Shown: positions 9,282 to 18,772, numbered from the stretch's first letter. The stretch is 64,000 bases of DNA from Phycisphaerae bacterium (GCA_030745875.1 JASLNT010000010.1:27239-91238), one strand, 5' to 3'. Notes: generated by a model not told the origin, from the letters alone. Program-made: numbers and translations.

Positions 9282-9856
9282 AAGATAAAGAGCAAATTCG
9301 CACCGAAATCAAGTCGGCTTTGGCGGCGATGGACCCGGACCAAGCCGCCCAGGCAAGCAGCGACGCCGCATCGCGACTGATCTCCGAACGAGAATTCACC
9401 GACGCCCGGAGCGTTATGATATTTCTGCCCATGCCCGGAGAGATTAACGCCCTCGATATCGCTCGGGCGGCATGGTCGGCGGGGAAGCGGGTGGCCGTGC
9501 CGAAAATTCGCGCCCCGGGCTTGATGGACGCTGTCGAAATCCGCTCGCTGGACAAAGATCTGGCGCCCGGGCCAATGAATATCCTCGAACCTGTCGATAA
9601 TGAAGTATTGGCAGCTGGCGACTTGGACCTTATTGTAGCACCGGCCCTGGCGTATGACCGACGGGGCAATCGCCTGGGAAGAGGCGGTGGGTATTACGAC
9701 AGATTCATCAGCCGACACAGCGGAGCCCTTGTCTGCGGGTTGGCGTTTGATGGGCAGCTGCTCGATGACCTGCCAGCCGAACCGCACGACCAGCCGGTGA
9801 ATATGGTGGCGACAAACGTCGAATTTCTCCGCTTCGCCAGGAAACGCGAGAAATAG
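9278..9856 (+). CDS. 5-formyltetrahydrofolate cyclo-ligase
   Basis: A 192-residue enzyme of the 5-FTHF cyclo-ligase (MTHFS) family, converting 5-formyl-THF and ATP to 5,10-methenyl-THF. The diagnostic C-terminal substrate and nucleotide loop GRGGGYYDRF is present, preceded by VAPALAYDRRGNRLG, and the FLPMPGEINALDI segment matches the folate-binding part. Length is normal for the family. Its ATG overlaps the rarA stop by four bases (ATGA), so it is very probably co-translated with rarA. In many proteobacteria the homologous gene (ygfA) neighbours zapA and the 6S RNA gene; that context is not seen here. Confidence 0.93.
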   Translation: MKDKEQIRTEIKSALAAMDPDQAAQASSDAASRLISEREFTDARSVMIFLPMPGEINALDIARAAWSAGKRVAVPKIRAPGLMDAVEIRSLDKDLAPGPMNILEPVDNEVLAAGDLDLIVAPALAYDRRGNRLGRGGGYYDRFISRHSGALVCGLAFDGQLLDDLPAEPHDQPVNMVATNVEFLRFARKREK

Positions 9857-9882
9857 ACTTTTTCCCACAGGAGAAGGATCTC

Positions 9883-10968
9883 ATGGCAAGAAGATATCGC
9901 AATCGAAGGGACCGTAACTGGATCATGTATGTCTTCATTGCCGCCTTGGCGGCGATAGCTACGTGGCAGTTCTGGCCCGCCGGACAACCAGATAACCCCG
10001 AAGGTCCGGACAGTTTCGGGCCCGGAGCCGTATCAAACGGAATTCCGACGACGAGACGAAGCCCCAACAATGTAACCCGGGTCGACCGGACCGTTCGCAC
10101 GGACAATACGACAACACGTCCCGGCGCCAGATCCAAGCCCGAAGCACTGAAGAAATTCAAGGCGGGAAATGTCGCCTTCGACGCCGAGAAATACCTTGAG
10201 GCGCGAGGATTATTGTCGGAGGTGCTCTTCGCCGGCGGACTGGCCGAGAGTCTGGCTGAAGAAGCGCGGTCAAAACTGGCGTACATCGCCGATGTCACGC
10301 TCTTCGCCCGAACCATTGATCCGCGCGACCCCTACACTATGCGATACAAGTTCAAGAGCGGCGATCTGGCCGCGACTGTCGAGCGACAGCAGCAACTGCA
10401 CGTACCAAGCCAACTCCTGGTCAAGATAAACCGTCTGGCCGATGGATCGAAATTCCTTGCCGGGGCGAACTACAAGCTTATCAAGGGTCCCTTTCACGCG
10501 GTGGTCTACAAGAGCATATACAAGATGGATCTGTATCTGCATCGACAGCAGGAAAACCTCCCTCCGGTGTTCATCAAACGATACAGCGTCGGTCTGGGGC
10601 AGAACAACTCCACGCCGGTTGGAATGTGGCGACTGGGCTGCGGTGCGCTGACCACCGCAGACGGAAAACGCGAGAGGGGCAAACTTCTGCGGGCCGCGTG
10701 GAACCCACCGCCCAACAGCATCCAGAGACTTCGTATCGAATACAATATGCCCGGATATCCGTTCGGACAAAAGGGCATGTGGATATCCCTGGTCGGGCTT
10801 GACGAGAACACGAAGAAGCTGATCGACTACGGCATTCACAGCACCGATGACGAGACCAGCATCGGGAAGCAAGCGTCTATGGGGTGCGTCCGAATGGGAG
10901 ACGACGATATCCAGGAAGTCTACGACCGCCTGTACGAGAAATGGTCGACCGTTCAGATCGTGCCCTGA
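9883..10968 (+). CDS. L,D-transpeptidase (YkuD domain) with N-terminal anchor and LysM-like segment
   Basis: A 361-residue envelope protein. An N-terminal membrane anchor (about residues 11-30, IMYVFIAALAAIATWQF) is followed by a Pro/Thr-rich linker, a short helical repeat region, a LysM-like segment (about 147-200, YKFKSGDLAATVERQQQL) and a YkuD domain. The catalytic motif is His319 with SMGCVRM, Cys335 being the nucleophile. The family makes 3-3 or lipoprotein crosslinks in peptidoglycan, so this agrees with a peptidoglycan-containing planctomycete. It follows the cyclo-ligase gene by 26 bases with AGGAG before the ATG and may be in the same operon. It converges on lptD. Confidence 0.9.
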   Translation: MARRYRNRRDRNWIMYVFIAALAAIATWQFWPAGQPDNPEGPDSFGPGAVSNGIPTTRRSPNNVTRVDRTVRTDNTTTRPGARSKPEALKKFKAGNVAFDAEKYLEARGLLSEVLFAGGLAESLAEEARSKLAYIADVTLFARTIDPRDPYTMRYKFKSGDLAATVERQQQLHVPSQLLVKINRLADGSKFLAGANYKLIKGPFHAVVYKSIYKMDLYLHRQQENLPPVFIKRYSVGLGQNNSTPVGMWRLGCGALTTADGKRERGKLLRAAWNPPPNSIQRLRIEYNMPGYPFGQKGMWISLVGLDENTKKLIDYGIHSTDDETSIGKQASMGCVRMGDDDIQEVYDRLYEKWSTVQIVP

Positions 10969-10983
10969 ACTGATCAGTTCGCA

Positions 10984-11021
10984 CACTTCGAGAGGCAACG
11001 CTGACAAGTACGCTCGAAGTG
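10984..11021. terminator. Inverted repeat between convergent genes
   Basis: CACTTCGAG (10984-10992) pairs perfectly with CTCGAAGTG (11013-11021) around a 20-base loop in the 97-base gap between the convergent L,D-transpeptidase and lptD genes. There is no T-run, so this is only a possible bidirectional transcription end. Confidence 0.3.
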
Positions 11022-11065
11022 CGGGCCGCACCGCCGGTCCCATGCAAACTCACCGTCCGCGACGG

Positions 11066-13930
11066 TTAGTTTTTGTCGCTTCCGCCTAAGGGGCTCAGAC
11101 GACCGGTCGCGATGCGGAACTCTGGGACGCCCTCAGGCCAGAGCGTAAGATACAGCCCGACATCATCTCGGGTCTGATCGAAAATGAAGGCAAATCCGGC
11201 GTACCATCGCGGGAACTTGCGAGTCACTCTAATCGTGGTGGAAACGGCCTTGCGACCATCAAAGTCGAAATCATACTGCTCGAATACGCTGAGGCTGTAC
11301 TTGCGGTCGATCTGGTAGGTAAAGCCCACTGTGCCCACCGAACTGTCCAGCGCCGGTACGGCGAACAGCCCGACATAATACTTGAACCGCGGATCGCGCT
11401 GAACGCTCAGGTCCATACCGAGATGACCGAGCCTGCCCCTGTCCACGTCGTAGTTGCCCTTGGCGCGGAACGATGTGCCTTCGGCGATGTTCCACTCGTA
11501 AGCAGCATTGACAAAATTTCGTCCGAGGCTGTACTCGGGCATGTATCCAAAAACGCGCCCGTCAGCGGGCATGCTGTTTTCGCTGTTGGAAAAGGCCCCG
11601 GCTTCAACCGTGAAACGCATCCAGTCAACTATACGTCGCCGACCGGGCCTGCCTCGTCTGGTCTGGAGCCTTTGGGTAAGGCCCACTACGAAACCGCTAA
11701 GGCTGGAGATATTGGGTTCGACGCGATCGTCGAGGGGCCATAATTTTGTCGGATCGACTCCGTGTGCGTCAGCCAGAAAAACTGTCGCCTCCGGGGTGAG
11801 AACGTGCCTCAACCCGTGCAGGTTCCACAGGCGGCTTCTTACTTTCTCGTAGACTCTCCATATTCGCGTACTGGCCCGCACGCCAACCTGTCCGTAAGGA
11901 CGGGTCCTATCGCCGTCCGGAGCCCTTGCCGAAGTCCAGTGCGTCAGGCGACCCACAGCGTACGGCAGGAGGTTTACCGGGCCCAGGTGAACGGGCAAAT
12001 TAACTTCCTGGCGGGTGTCAAAACGTCCCAGGCTCGTGCTGCCCTGGGTCACGTCGGCGATACCGCTGTCGGGCCTCCATCGCTTGATACCAGCGTGCTG
12101 TTCGGAGAACCAAACTAAGGGCATATCGCAAAGTTGCTGACCGATCACAAAGAAGCCCACGTCAGGCAGCGATTCAGTGCGGGTGTAGAACGAATTGACC
12201 CTTGCCTGCAACAGAACATCGAACACCCAGTTGTCGCGTTGTTTCTTGGCGTAGACAAGCGTCTCCTGATCCTTACCGGAATGGAATTCGTTCGGGAAGA
12301 ATTTTTCGAGGTATGTCCGATCGCTGATGAAGCTGAACTCGCCCTGAATTTGCCAATCGTGGCTGAGAAACTGTTTGTGTCGCCATGTCAAGCGGCTGCG
12401 ATTCTGCGAGGCCAGGACGTCCTTTCTGGCGTCGCCGAAATCGTCTTTGCCTTCCTGATTGGTGACTCCATGGGCATTGACGTATCCGCTGAAGCTCTCC
12501 CTGAGATACTCGATATCCGCCCCACCGAGAATACCCTTGTCGTAGACGCCCAGGTTGGCCCGTCCGTCAAAACCCTCCGGGCTGACCAGCCCCAGCAGGC
12601 GGAACAAATGCCACTTCGTATTAACGCCGGTTCCCAAGTCGGAATCGGACCCCACCTGGATTGTTCGCAGGGCGCTGTTTCCATCGGTAACCGTTTTCCG
12701 CGTCCAAGGCCAGTACATAACCGGTAGCGATCGCACATTGAACGTCGAATGCTCCATAGTCGCCAGGAAGCTCTGCTCGCTCAGTTTGTCTCCGCGAATC
12801 CTTCGCTTGGTCTTTGGATCAATCTTGTTCTCGTATATCGTCACATCCTTGACGTAAGCGCGGCTAGCGCCGATATGGTAAGTCGGCGTGAAGAAGTCGG
12901 AGCTTGACACTCTGGGATTCTTGAACCACATCTCGCGGTCGGAAAGCGTTCTTGCTTCTTCAGCTCGGATGTAAATCGGAATATTTCGCTGCTTCTGGAC
13001 TGTGCGGAACACAGCGTTGGTCAATATTGACCGATTAGTGATGAAGTCGTAGTACGCCTTCGGTCCGCGGAAGAATCGCTCGCCCCGGGAGATGACCACG
13101 TCGCCTTCGAGGTAGACCCCTCTGATCGTTTCGCCTGCACCGGCGGCTCCGGCGAGTTGACCGACCGAGCCCTGCTTGCCCGGCGTGCTGAATACGACGC
13201 CCGACTGGCTGCGAAGTTCCAGGAACTCGTCGCTGTCAGGATGTCCCTGGCTGAGATAGACATTACCGCGTGCTACGGTTATTCGCCTGTGTTGCGGAGT
13301 GCCCTTGCCCAACTCGTGCGACGTGAGTTTATCAGCCCGCATCGAGACAGGCTGGTAAATCACCGGGGCGTCTTTTTTGGGCGGAGGACTAACCTTGCCC
13401 TTGTCGTTGCGAATCAGTTTCGGCCCGGCCGAATCGCTGGGACGCGTAGTGGCTTGGGCTCGAAGGCTGTCGGCGCGCCGATAGGCCAGCGCCGTCTGGT
13501 AGAGCGGGAAATCCTTCGGGAGATGCCTGGACATCCTTCCCGATGCGCTGAGGCGACCCTGGTGGTGCAACTTGATCAGAGTAGTCCTGTCGGTGGTGAC
13601 CGAACCATCGGGCTCTTTTATACTCGCGTTGCCCTGGACAAAAACGGTCATTTCATTTCGTCCGAGTCGACCGATCTTGGTGCTCTTGACCCAGATCACC
13701 GCGTCACGACCGGAAATAATCCTGCCGCCCAGTTTGAGTCGGAACTTACCCACCACAACCGTAACATTATCTTCCCCATCGACAAAAGTGTGTATCTCCT
13801 GGCCGCTGACCCGGGCGTCTTCGTACACATAGGCAACCGGGGCCGCAATTACCGCACCCGCAGCCAGGATAAGCAGCAAAACCACTACCAGTGGTAAGCT
13901 CAGAGGTTTACTATAACGTCTCAAATCCAT
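11066..13930 (-). CDS. lptD: LptD/OstA-like LPS-assembly outer membrane protein
   Basis: A 954-residue protein with a signal peptide (hydrophobic residues 12-31, ending AAPVAYVYEDA), a periplasmic OstA/LptA-like beta-jellyroll (about 30-320, containing a short V-G-K-F-R-L-K-L-G-G stretch and repeated strands) and a long C-terminal beta-barrel rich in alternating aromatic strands. SLPVMYWPWTR near the barrel entry is like the LptD motif preceding the barrel. LptD inserts lipopolysaccharide in the outer leaflet with LptE. Length is somewhat above the usual 750-850. The neighbouring GT39 and GT2 genes fit a lipid A or glycolipid role. The start is set by the signal peptide. The exact cargo in planctomycetes is not established. 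Confidence 0.85.
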   Translation of the reverse strand: MDLRRYSKPLSLPLVVVLLLILAAGAVIAAPVAYVYEDARVSGQEIHTFVDGEDNVTVVVGKFRLKLGGRIISGRDAVIWVKSTKIGRLGRNEMTVFVQGNASIKEPDGSVTTDRTTLIKLHHQGRLSASGRMSRHLPKDFPLYQTALAYRRADSLRAQATTRPSDSAGPKLIRNDKGKVSPPPKKDAPVIYQPVSMRADKLTSHELGKGTPQHRRITVARGNVYLSQGHPDSDEFLELRSQSGVVFSTPGKQGSVGQLAGAAGAGETIRGVYLEGDVVISRGERFFRGPKAYYDFITNRSILTNAVFRTVQKQRNIPIYIRAEEARTLSDREMWFKNPRVSSSDFFTPTYHIGASRAYVKDVTIYENKIDPKTKRRIRGDKLSEQSFLATMEHSTFNVRSLPVMYWPWTRKTVTDGNSALRTIQVGSDSDLGTGVNTKWHLFRLLGLVSPEGFDGRANLGVYDKGILGGADIEYLRESFSGYVNAHGVTNQEGKDDFGDARKDVLASQNRSRLTWRHKQFLSHDWQIQGEFSFISDRTYLEKFFPNEFHSGKDQETLVYAKKQRDNWVFDVLLQARVNSFYTRTESLPDVGFFVIGQQLCDMPLVWFSEQHAGIKRWRPDSGIADVTQGSTSLGRFDTRQEVNLPVHLGPVNLLPYAVGRLTHWTSARAPDGDRTRPYGQVGVRASTRIWRVYEKVRSRLWNLHGLRHVLTPEATVFLADAHGVDPTKLWPLDDRVEPNISSLSGFVVGLTQRLQTRRGRPGRRRIVDWMRFTVEAGAFSNSENSMPADGRVFGYMPEYSLGRNFVNAAYEWNIAEGTSFRAKGNYDVDRGRLGHLGMDLSVQRDPRFKYYVGLFAVPALDSSVGTVGFTYQIDRKYSLSVFEQYDFDFDGRKAVSTTIRVTRKFPRWYAGFAFIFDQTRDDVGLYLTLWPEGVPEFRIATGRLSPLGGSDKN

Positions 13931-14264
13931 ATATGTCTCACAAGCGTCGCCAAATACCAGCAGCAGCGATGATTATAGAATGCGATACGTACAAGTCAAA
14001 TACCTTTTCCAACAGAGATCATGTGGCTTGCGCGGCGATAGGAATCCAACCGGGCCGATCATCGGTTTGGGAGACGATGCAAAAGCGTTATGAAACCGGC
14101 GCTGATGCGTCGGGCGACATCTGAGATTTAGCTTCCTGCAGAGTATGCGATATGCCTGATCGCAGGGGGGATATGAGTGGACACTGTAAATACCCTAGTG
14201 AATCCCTATAAGATTCGTATGACGAGTTCAAGAAGGGAGTTATTAACAGCTTTCAACAGGACAC
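13931..14264. other. Intergenic region, no gene seen
   Basis: About 330 bases between lptD and the small RNA promoter. I see no ORF with a ribosome site. The lptD promoter is expected near the left end on the minus strand, but I could not identify a convincing -35/-10 pair. Confidence 0.5.
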
Positions 14265-14293
14265 TTGGGATGGAATCACCCCTTTTCTATAAT
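14265..14293 (+). promoter_or_regulatory. Sigma-70-type promoter of small RNA
   Basis: TTGGGA (14265-14270), a 17-base spacer and a perfect TATAAT (14288-14293) on the plus strand. Transcription would begin near 14300. No plus-strand protein gene follows; a strong terminator does, at 14370-14415. Confidence 0.7.
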
Positions 14294-14299
14294 GAATGT

Positions 14300-14415
14300 A
14301 GACTGTCCGCTGCACCCTTAGTAGTGACACAGGTCTCCCTCCGCCTATGTCTCGGGGTGGCAGCATTGCAGGGCATCGTCGAGGTCTCCCTCCACCTCGG
14401 CGTGCCCTTTTTTTT
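14300..14415 (+). ncRNA. Predicted small RNA with C-rich (anti-Shine-Dalgarno) hairpin loops
   Basis: A transcript of about 115 nt is bracketed by a good promoter and a strong intrinsic terminator in a gap where both flanking protein genes run the other way. Two hairpins are visible. The first pairs 14327-14333 with 14344-14350 (one mismatch) and exposes a loop containing TCTCCCTCC. The second is the terminator hairpin, whose 8-base loop is CTCCCTCC. Both loops complement Shine-Dalgarno sequences. Small RNAs with such C-rich loops (RsaE of Firmicutes, cuckoo RNAs of alphaproteobacteria) repress translation by pairing with ribosome sites. A similar role here is inference; I do not recognise the sequence as a known family. 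No ORF with a ribosome site lies inside it. Confidence 0.7.
14370..14415 (+). terminator. Intrinsic terminator of small RNA
   Basis: A 16-bp stem (14370-14385 with 14394-14408, one bulged T and one G-T pair), an 8-base loop and a run of eight T ending at 14415. It is one of the strongest intrinsic terminators in the window. Confidence 0.88.
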
Positions 14416-14500
14416 GCGAACTCAGGACTGGCTTGGACCTGCATGGAGGTTTATCGAAAAAAAGCCGTCTCGGACACGAAATCCAAGCAGGAAACGGACG

Positions 14501-15400
14501 TTATCCGTCTGTCAGAAAACTCTCGCAGGCATCGTCGAAGATCACCGGGTTGGCGGGAAGTTTGGACAAGTCGAATATCTCCATTAGCTCGGGCATGTCC
14601 ATTTCCCCAAATTGGTCGCTCAAACCGCACATGAAAGCCAACAGACCCAGTATGCGACGCGGTGATACGCCCATTTGCCTGTAATGAGACAGCCTGGTGT
14701 CTCCGTGGCGTTTGGCCAGGCGACGCCCATCGGGCCCGGTCACCAGCGGAACGTGCCAATACTCCGGCTCGGGGCCAAGCTTCAGGAGTCGACGCAGATG
14801 TATCTGTCGAGCGGCCGAATCGAGCAGGTCGTCACCGCGGACGATCACATCAACGCCCTGCTGCGCATCGTCAACGACAACCGCCAACTGATATCCCGCC
14901 ATACCCTCATTTCGAAAGACGACAGGCTTGGTATCGACCCGCACTCTCCATGCCGCCGGTCTGCCGGTGAGTTCTTCAGCTTGGCTGGCGGATTCGTATT
15001 TGCCCCTGCAGAGTCCGGGATAGGCGGTAATGTGGTCGTCACGGTGAGGCGCCGCGGAGGCCTGCTGGATATCTTTGCGACTGCAGACACATGGGTAGGC
15101 GTCTCCGCTTCTGACGAGTTCGTCAAGTGCGTCGCGATAAGCTGCTCCACGATCAGACTGCCTCGCGACGGTGGTATCCCACGTTATCCCCAACCACTGC
15201 AGATCGTCGATGGCCTGTTGCGCCGCCCAAGGCTTCACCCGGGGCGAGTCGAGATCCTCCATCCGCATTAGAATTCGCCAGTTCCGCCTTCGGGCAAGCA
15301 GGTAGTTCACGAGGAATGTTCTAGCGTTGCCCAGATGCAGTGCGCCGGTGGGCGACGGAGCCAGGCGGGTAGTGCGTGTTGACAATTCGCTGTCATTCAT
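14501..15400 (-). CDS. gluQ: Glutamyl-Q tRNA(Asp) synthetase
   Basis: A 299-residue truncated GluRS paralogue that activates glutamate and attaches it to queuosine 34 of tRNA-Asp. It has the class I signature RLAPSPTGALHLGNAR (HIGH-like) and LAKRHGD (KMSKS-like). The zinc site CVC...YPGLC is present, and the C-terminal anticodon-binding domain of GluRS is absent, as expected. I chose the ATG at 15400 because GAGGAAG lies five bases upstream and the family starts just before the APSPTG motif; a longer frame from 15523 is rejected. It is divergent from the GT39 gene. Confidence 0.94.
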   Translation of the reverse strand: MNDSELSTRTTRLAPSPTGALHLGNARTFLVNYLLARRRNWRILMRMEDLDSPRVKPWAAQQAIDDLQWLGITWDTTVARQSDRGAAYRDALDELVRSGDAYPCVCSRKDIQQASAAPHRDDHITAYPGLCRGKYESASQAEELTGRPAAWRVRVDTKPVVFRNEGMAGYQLAVVVDDAQQGVDVIVRGDDLLDSAARQIHLRRLLKLGPEPEYWHVPLVTGPDGRRLAKRHGDTRLSHYRQMGVSPRRILGLLAFMCGLSDQFGEMDMPELMEIFDLSKLPANPVIFDDACESFLTDG

Positions 15401-15572
15401 GGACTTCCTCATGCGACAGTCATAATACAATGATCCGCCGCGGAGCGGTAGTATGTATGGGCGGATGTTTAACTTAGCGAACATCTGGAGAGCACGATGT
15501 CTTGACACTCGCAGCAAAGGCAAATAATCTATCTGCAGACGCCCTATCTAAACTATCGGGTATGACACATAA

Positions 15573-17456
15573 ATGACAGAGACCAATACACACTGCACCG
15601 ACTGGAATATTGGCTCAACCGATCGTCCGCGCAGCATCGACATATCGATAATCCTGGCCGTAACGGCGATAGTGATCTCCATAGGCGTCCACGCACCGGG
15701 ACATTCTTACTCGTACGCACAGATGCGTCAGATGGGCGCAACGGTGGGGATGATCGAAAGCGGAAACTGGATTCTGCCCCGAAACCACGAGGGCTGCCTT
15801 GCCCGCAAACCGCAATTGTATTCATGGTTGACCGCGCCGGTTCTACTGGCCACTGGGGTCTACAGCGACATCATGTTCCGCTGGCCTTCGATAGCAGCCG
15901 CACTCGGCTGTGCGGTGCTCGTGTACCTTTTGGGAATCAGGTGGTTTGGGCGGCGTGTTGGGCTGCTGGCCGCAGTTTTCTGGGCAACCTCCCTTCACAT
16001 GGGTAAGCTGATGTACCTGGGCACAACCGACATGCTCAATGCGTTTTGGCTGATGTCGGCGGTTCTGTGCGCCGATCGCATCTTGTTTGCCCCTGGAAAC
16101 CAGAGCGTCAAGAGTCGTTGGGTGATTGGTCTGTGGGTGTCGCTGATTCTGGGTGCAATGACGAAGGGCTGGGGGGTAGCCAATCTCCCGCTTATCGCAG
16201 GATGGATCGCATTCACCACCGGCTTGGCTCCCGGATTCAGAACGGCCGGAAAGGCCCAGGGACAGCAGGGTCGTTGGCTACGCATCCGGGGCGGGATGGC
16301 TCTTGTCTGGTCACGGTGGCGCGCCGCAGCCAGACGGATCCGACTCTTGTGGGGCGTATTGGCGTTTGCGGCGGTGCTCGGACCGGTCTGGGGAGCAATG
16401 TTCTGGGTCGGTGGTGAAGAATTCGCCAAGGTCGTAGATATCGAAGTGTGGAAACGCATATTCGGCGGACAGAACGCGCCGAAACCATCGTCGGCTCCTA
16501 CACTGGCCTGGCTGCTGTTCTATACCCTGCCATGTTCGACTCTGGCGATTGGGAATCTAACGTTTACTCGCCCCCGAACGTGGCTGGCGAATGGCTCGCC
16601 AAACGCTTTGCCCTTGTGGTGGATTATCGCGGTGGCTTTGCCTTTTTCGCTGGCGCACGGATTCAGGCCCGATTACCTCCTGCCATGCTACATGTCCGTG
16701 GCGATTCTGGGCGCAGCAGGCATAGATCGCCTGAGTTCCATGGGACCCAAGGACGGTGGGAACGCCTCAATCCGGAGACATCTCCTTGCATTCCTGGTGA
16801 TCTCGGTTTGCGTATTCGTAATGTGCACACCGCTGCTGTACTTGTATCATCACTACTTACCCGGCTACGCGCGTAAGGCAATTCGTATGCCTCTCTGCGT
16901 TGCACCCGAGACGTGGCGGATTCTGGCCGGGATGGCGCCGATGGGACTGGGACTTATCGCAACGGCCGTTTGGGCGAGCCTCCGATGGCGGATTCGCACA
17001 CTTACGGTGGTGATGATTGTGGGAATGGTGGGCGTATTGTTCATCGACCGCCACATGATCAGCCGACACGCTCGGACCGGTGACGGAGAAACCATGATTC
17101 AATTCGCCCGTGCGGCGGCGAAGGTGGTGGGCGACGACAGCTTCGCTGTCTGCAACGCGGAGAAACTCGGTACGGAGCTCTACTGGGGACGATTCGGAAC
17201 ACGTGTGCTGAAACCCTCTGACCTCAAGTCGCTTGACTCCAATGTCCGCTGGCTGGTCACTTGCGATCGGGGTTTGGTCCAACTTGGAGCCTGCACACCG
17301 GACCCCGCCGGCGGATATATGCGCAAGACCTTAGGGAAATATATTCACGTTCGCCCCGACCCCAATCGGATTGGCGCCCCAGTGGAGTTGAACGTGAACC
17401 ACGCCATCGAAGAAGACAGTCTGGGCAAACCGCACCTCCTTCGTCTGCATCAGTGA
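15573..17456 (+). CDS. GT39-family membrane glycosyltransferase (ArnT/PMT-like)
   Basis: A 627-residue polytopic protein with about 11-12 membrane segments and a soluble C-terminal part, as in dolichyl/undecaprenyl-phosphate-sugar transferases. The region MIESGNWILPRNHEG...ARKPQLYSW matches the first periplasmic loop of ArnT-like enzymes (gdWl-P and yfeKPPLyyW). The usual acidic pair just before it (DE-x-x-Y) is replaced here by SYSYAQM. Together with the downstream GT2 it would form a pair in which the GT2 loads sugar on polyprenyl phosphate and the GT39 transfers it outside the membrane. The acceptor (lipid A, protein or other glycan) cannot be told. ATG at 15573 follows a weak ribosome site. 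Confidence 0.85.
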   Translation: MTETNTHCTDWNIGSTDRPRSIDISIILAVTAIVISIGVHAPGHSYSYAQMRQMGATVGMIESGNWILPRNHEGCLARKPQLYSWLTAPVLLATGVYSDIMFRWPSIAAALGCAVLVYLLGIRWFGRRVGLLAAVFWATSLHMGKLMYLGTTDMLNAFWLMSAVLCADRILFAPGNQSVKSRWVIGLWVSLILGAMTKGWGVANLPLIAGWIAFTTGLAPGFRTAGKAQGQQGRWLRIRGGMALVWSRWRAAARRIRLLWGVLAFAAVLGPVWGAMFWVGGEEFAKVVDIEVWKRIFGGQNAPKPSSAPTLAWLLFYTLPCSTLAIGNLTFTRPRTWLANGSPNALPLWWIIAVALPFSLAHGFRPDYLLPCYMSVAILGAAGIDRLSSMGPKDGGNASIRRHLLAFLVISVCVFVMCTPLLYLYHHYLPGYARKAIRMPLCVAPETWRILAGMAPMGLGLIATAVWASLRWRIRTLTVVMIVGMVGVLFIDRHMISRHARTGDGETMIQFARAAAKVVGDDSFAVCNAEKLGTELYWGRFGTRVLKPSDLKSLDSNVRWLVTCDRGLVQLGACTPDPAGGYMRKTLGKYIHVRPDPNRIGAPVELNVNHAIEEDSLGKPHLLRLHQ

Positions 17457-17668
17457 GATCCTCGTAACCGGATTTCCTCCCAAGGGCCCCGCCCCATGAC
17501 TTCATGCGTTTTTTTGGCTCTTTTAGGGCGTTTTTCCCACATTTGTGCGTGTATTCGCACGCATCCGACGCTATCATACTGAGCTTGGAGGCCTGGCGGG
17601 GTTACCGTTGCAGGCCACCGGCTGGGAAAGGATCCCCAGCCCGCGAAAACACACATGTGCGAACCTGA

Positions 17669-18772
17669 TTGGATATGGATATAAACAGCCATCCCGCCCA
17701 ACCGCCGCAGGTGTATTGCAGCGTTGTCGTACCGTTTTTCAACGAGGAAGAACTCGTTGATCGGTTCTACAACCGCCTTGCCAAGGTCATGCGGAAACTG
17801 GATAAGAGCTACGAGATCATCCTGGTCAACGACGGCAGCACTGACCGGACCGGTGAGATTCTCGAGCAGATTGCACTGCGCGATCAAAACGTCCTGCTGG
17901 TCGATTTCAAACGCAATTTCGGGCAAACCCCCGCCCTCCAGGCAGGCTTTGACCACGCACGCGGAGAGATAATAGTCGCCCTCGACGGCGATATGGAAAA
18001 CGATTCGTTCGAGATACCCATTTTCCTGGACAAGATCGCCGAAGGTTACGACATCGTAAGCGGTTGGCGTAAACGCCGACAGCACGGATGGTTGCTGCGT
18101 CGCATCCCCAGCATGGCCGCTAACTGGTCGCTGAGGAGGATATCGGGCGTTGATCTGCACGATTTCGGGGTTACGTTCAAGGCGTATCGTCGCGAAGTTC
18201 TTGAGAACATCCGCCTGTACGGCGATATGCACAGGTTCGTACCGGCCGTCTGCAGCCGTCTCGGAGCCCGGACGTGCGAGATCGTCACCAAACACATAAA
18301 CCGCCCCGCCGGTGAGAGCAAGTACGGACTTGGACGAACATTCCGCGTCGCGCTGGATCTGATCACGCTTCGATTTACAACGGCGTATCTGACCCGTCCG
18401 CTCCATTTCTTCGGTAAGGGAGGCTTGACGCTGCTGGCCTTGGGAGCGGTCATCCTGACCTACGGTCTGATCCGAAAGATAATCGGATGGTTCGGTGACG
18501 GATTCGACCTTTTCACGGTGCATGGTCCGCTGATGGCCCTTGGTTTTATGAGCATAATCACCGCTTTTCTGCTATTGGCCACGGGGCTGATCGGCGAGAT
18601 GCTGATGAGAATATACTTCGAGTCGACCGGAGCCCGCACGTACCACGTGAAGAAACTCGTGGGACTGGGACAAGACGCCGATGCCCCTCCCGGTGACTCG
18701 GACCAAACCGGTCTCGGCGCTGACGACACGCCGCAGGACCATGTCTCACCACCGAGAAGCATAATGACCTGA
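17669..18772 (+). CDS. Polyprenyl-phosphate glycosyltransferase, GT2 (DPM1/ArnC/GtrB-like)
   Basis: A 367-residue inverting glycosyltransferase. The GT-A domain shows CSVVVPFFNEEE, LVNDGSTDRT, the metal site ALDGDMEN and the acceptor segment DFGVTFKAYRREV. Two membrane segments follow (about 253-275 and 290-315), the standard layout of enzymes that load a sugar onto polyprenyl phosphate at the inner face of the membrane. It lies about 210 bases after the GT39 gene in the same direction, consistent with joint function though possibly a separate promoter. The start may be Met1 or Met3 (17675); neither has a clear ribosome site. Confidence 0.9.
   Translation: MDMDINSHPAQPPQVYCSVVVPFFNEEELVDRFYNRLAKVMRKLDKSYEIILVNDGSTDRTGEILEQIALRDQNVLLVDFKRNFGQTPALQAGFDHARGEIIVALDGDMENDSFEIPIFLDKIAEGYDIVSGWRKRRQHGWLLRRIPSMAANWSLRRISGVDLHDFGVTFKAYRREVLENIRLYGDMHRFVPAVCSRLGARTCEIVTKHINRPAGESKYGLGRTFRVALDLITLRFTTAYLTRPLHFFGKGGLTLLALGAVILTYGLIRKIIGWFGDGFDLFTVHGPLMALGFMSIITAFLLLATGLIGEMLMRIYFESTGARTYHVKKLVGLGQDADAPPGDSDQTGLGADDTPQDHVSPPRSIMT

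Noticed and set aside
17457..17668. SRP RNA or other ncRNA between GT39 and GT2
   Set aside because: The GGAGGCCTGGCGGGG stretch lacks the SRP RNA GGAAGCAG tetraloop helix.
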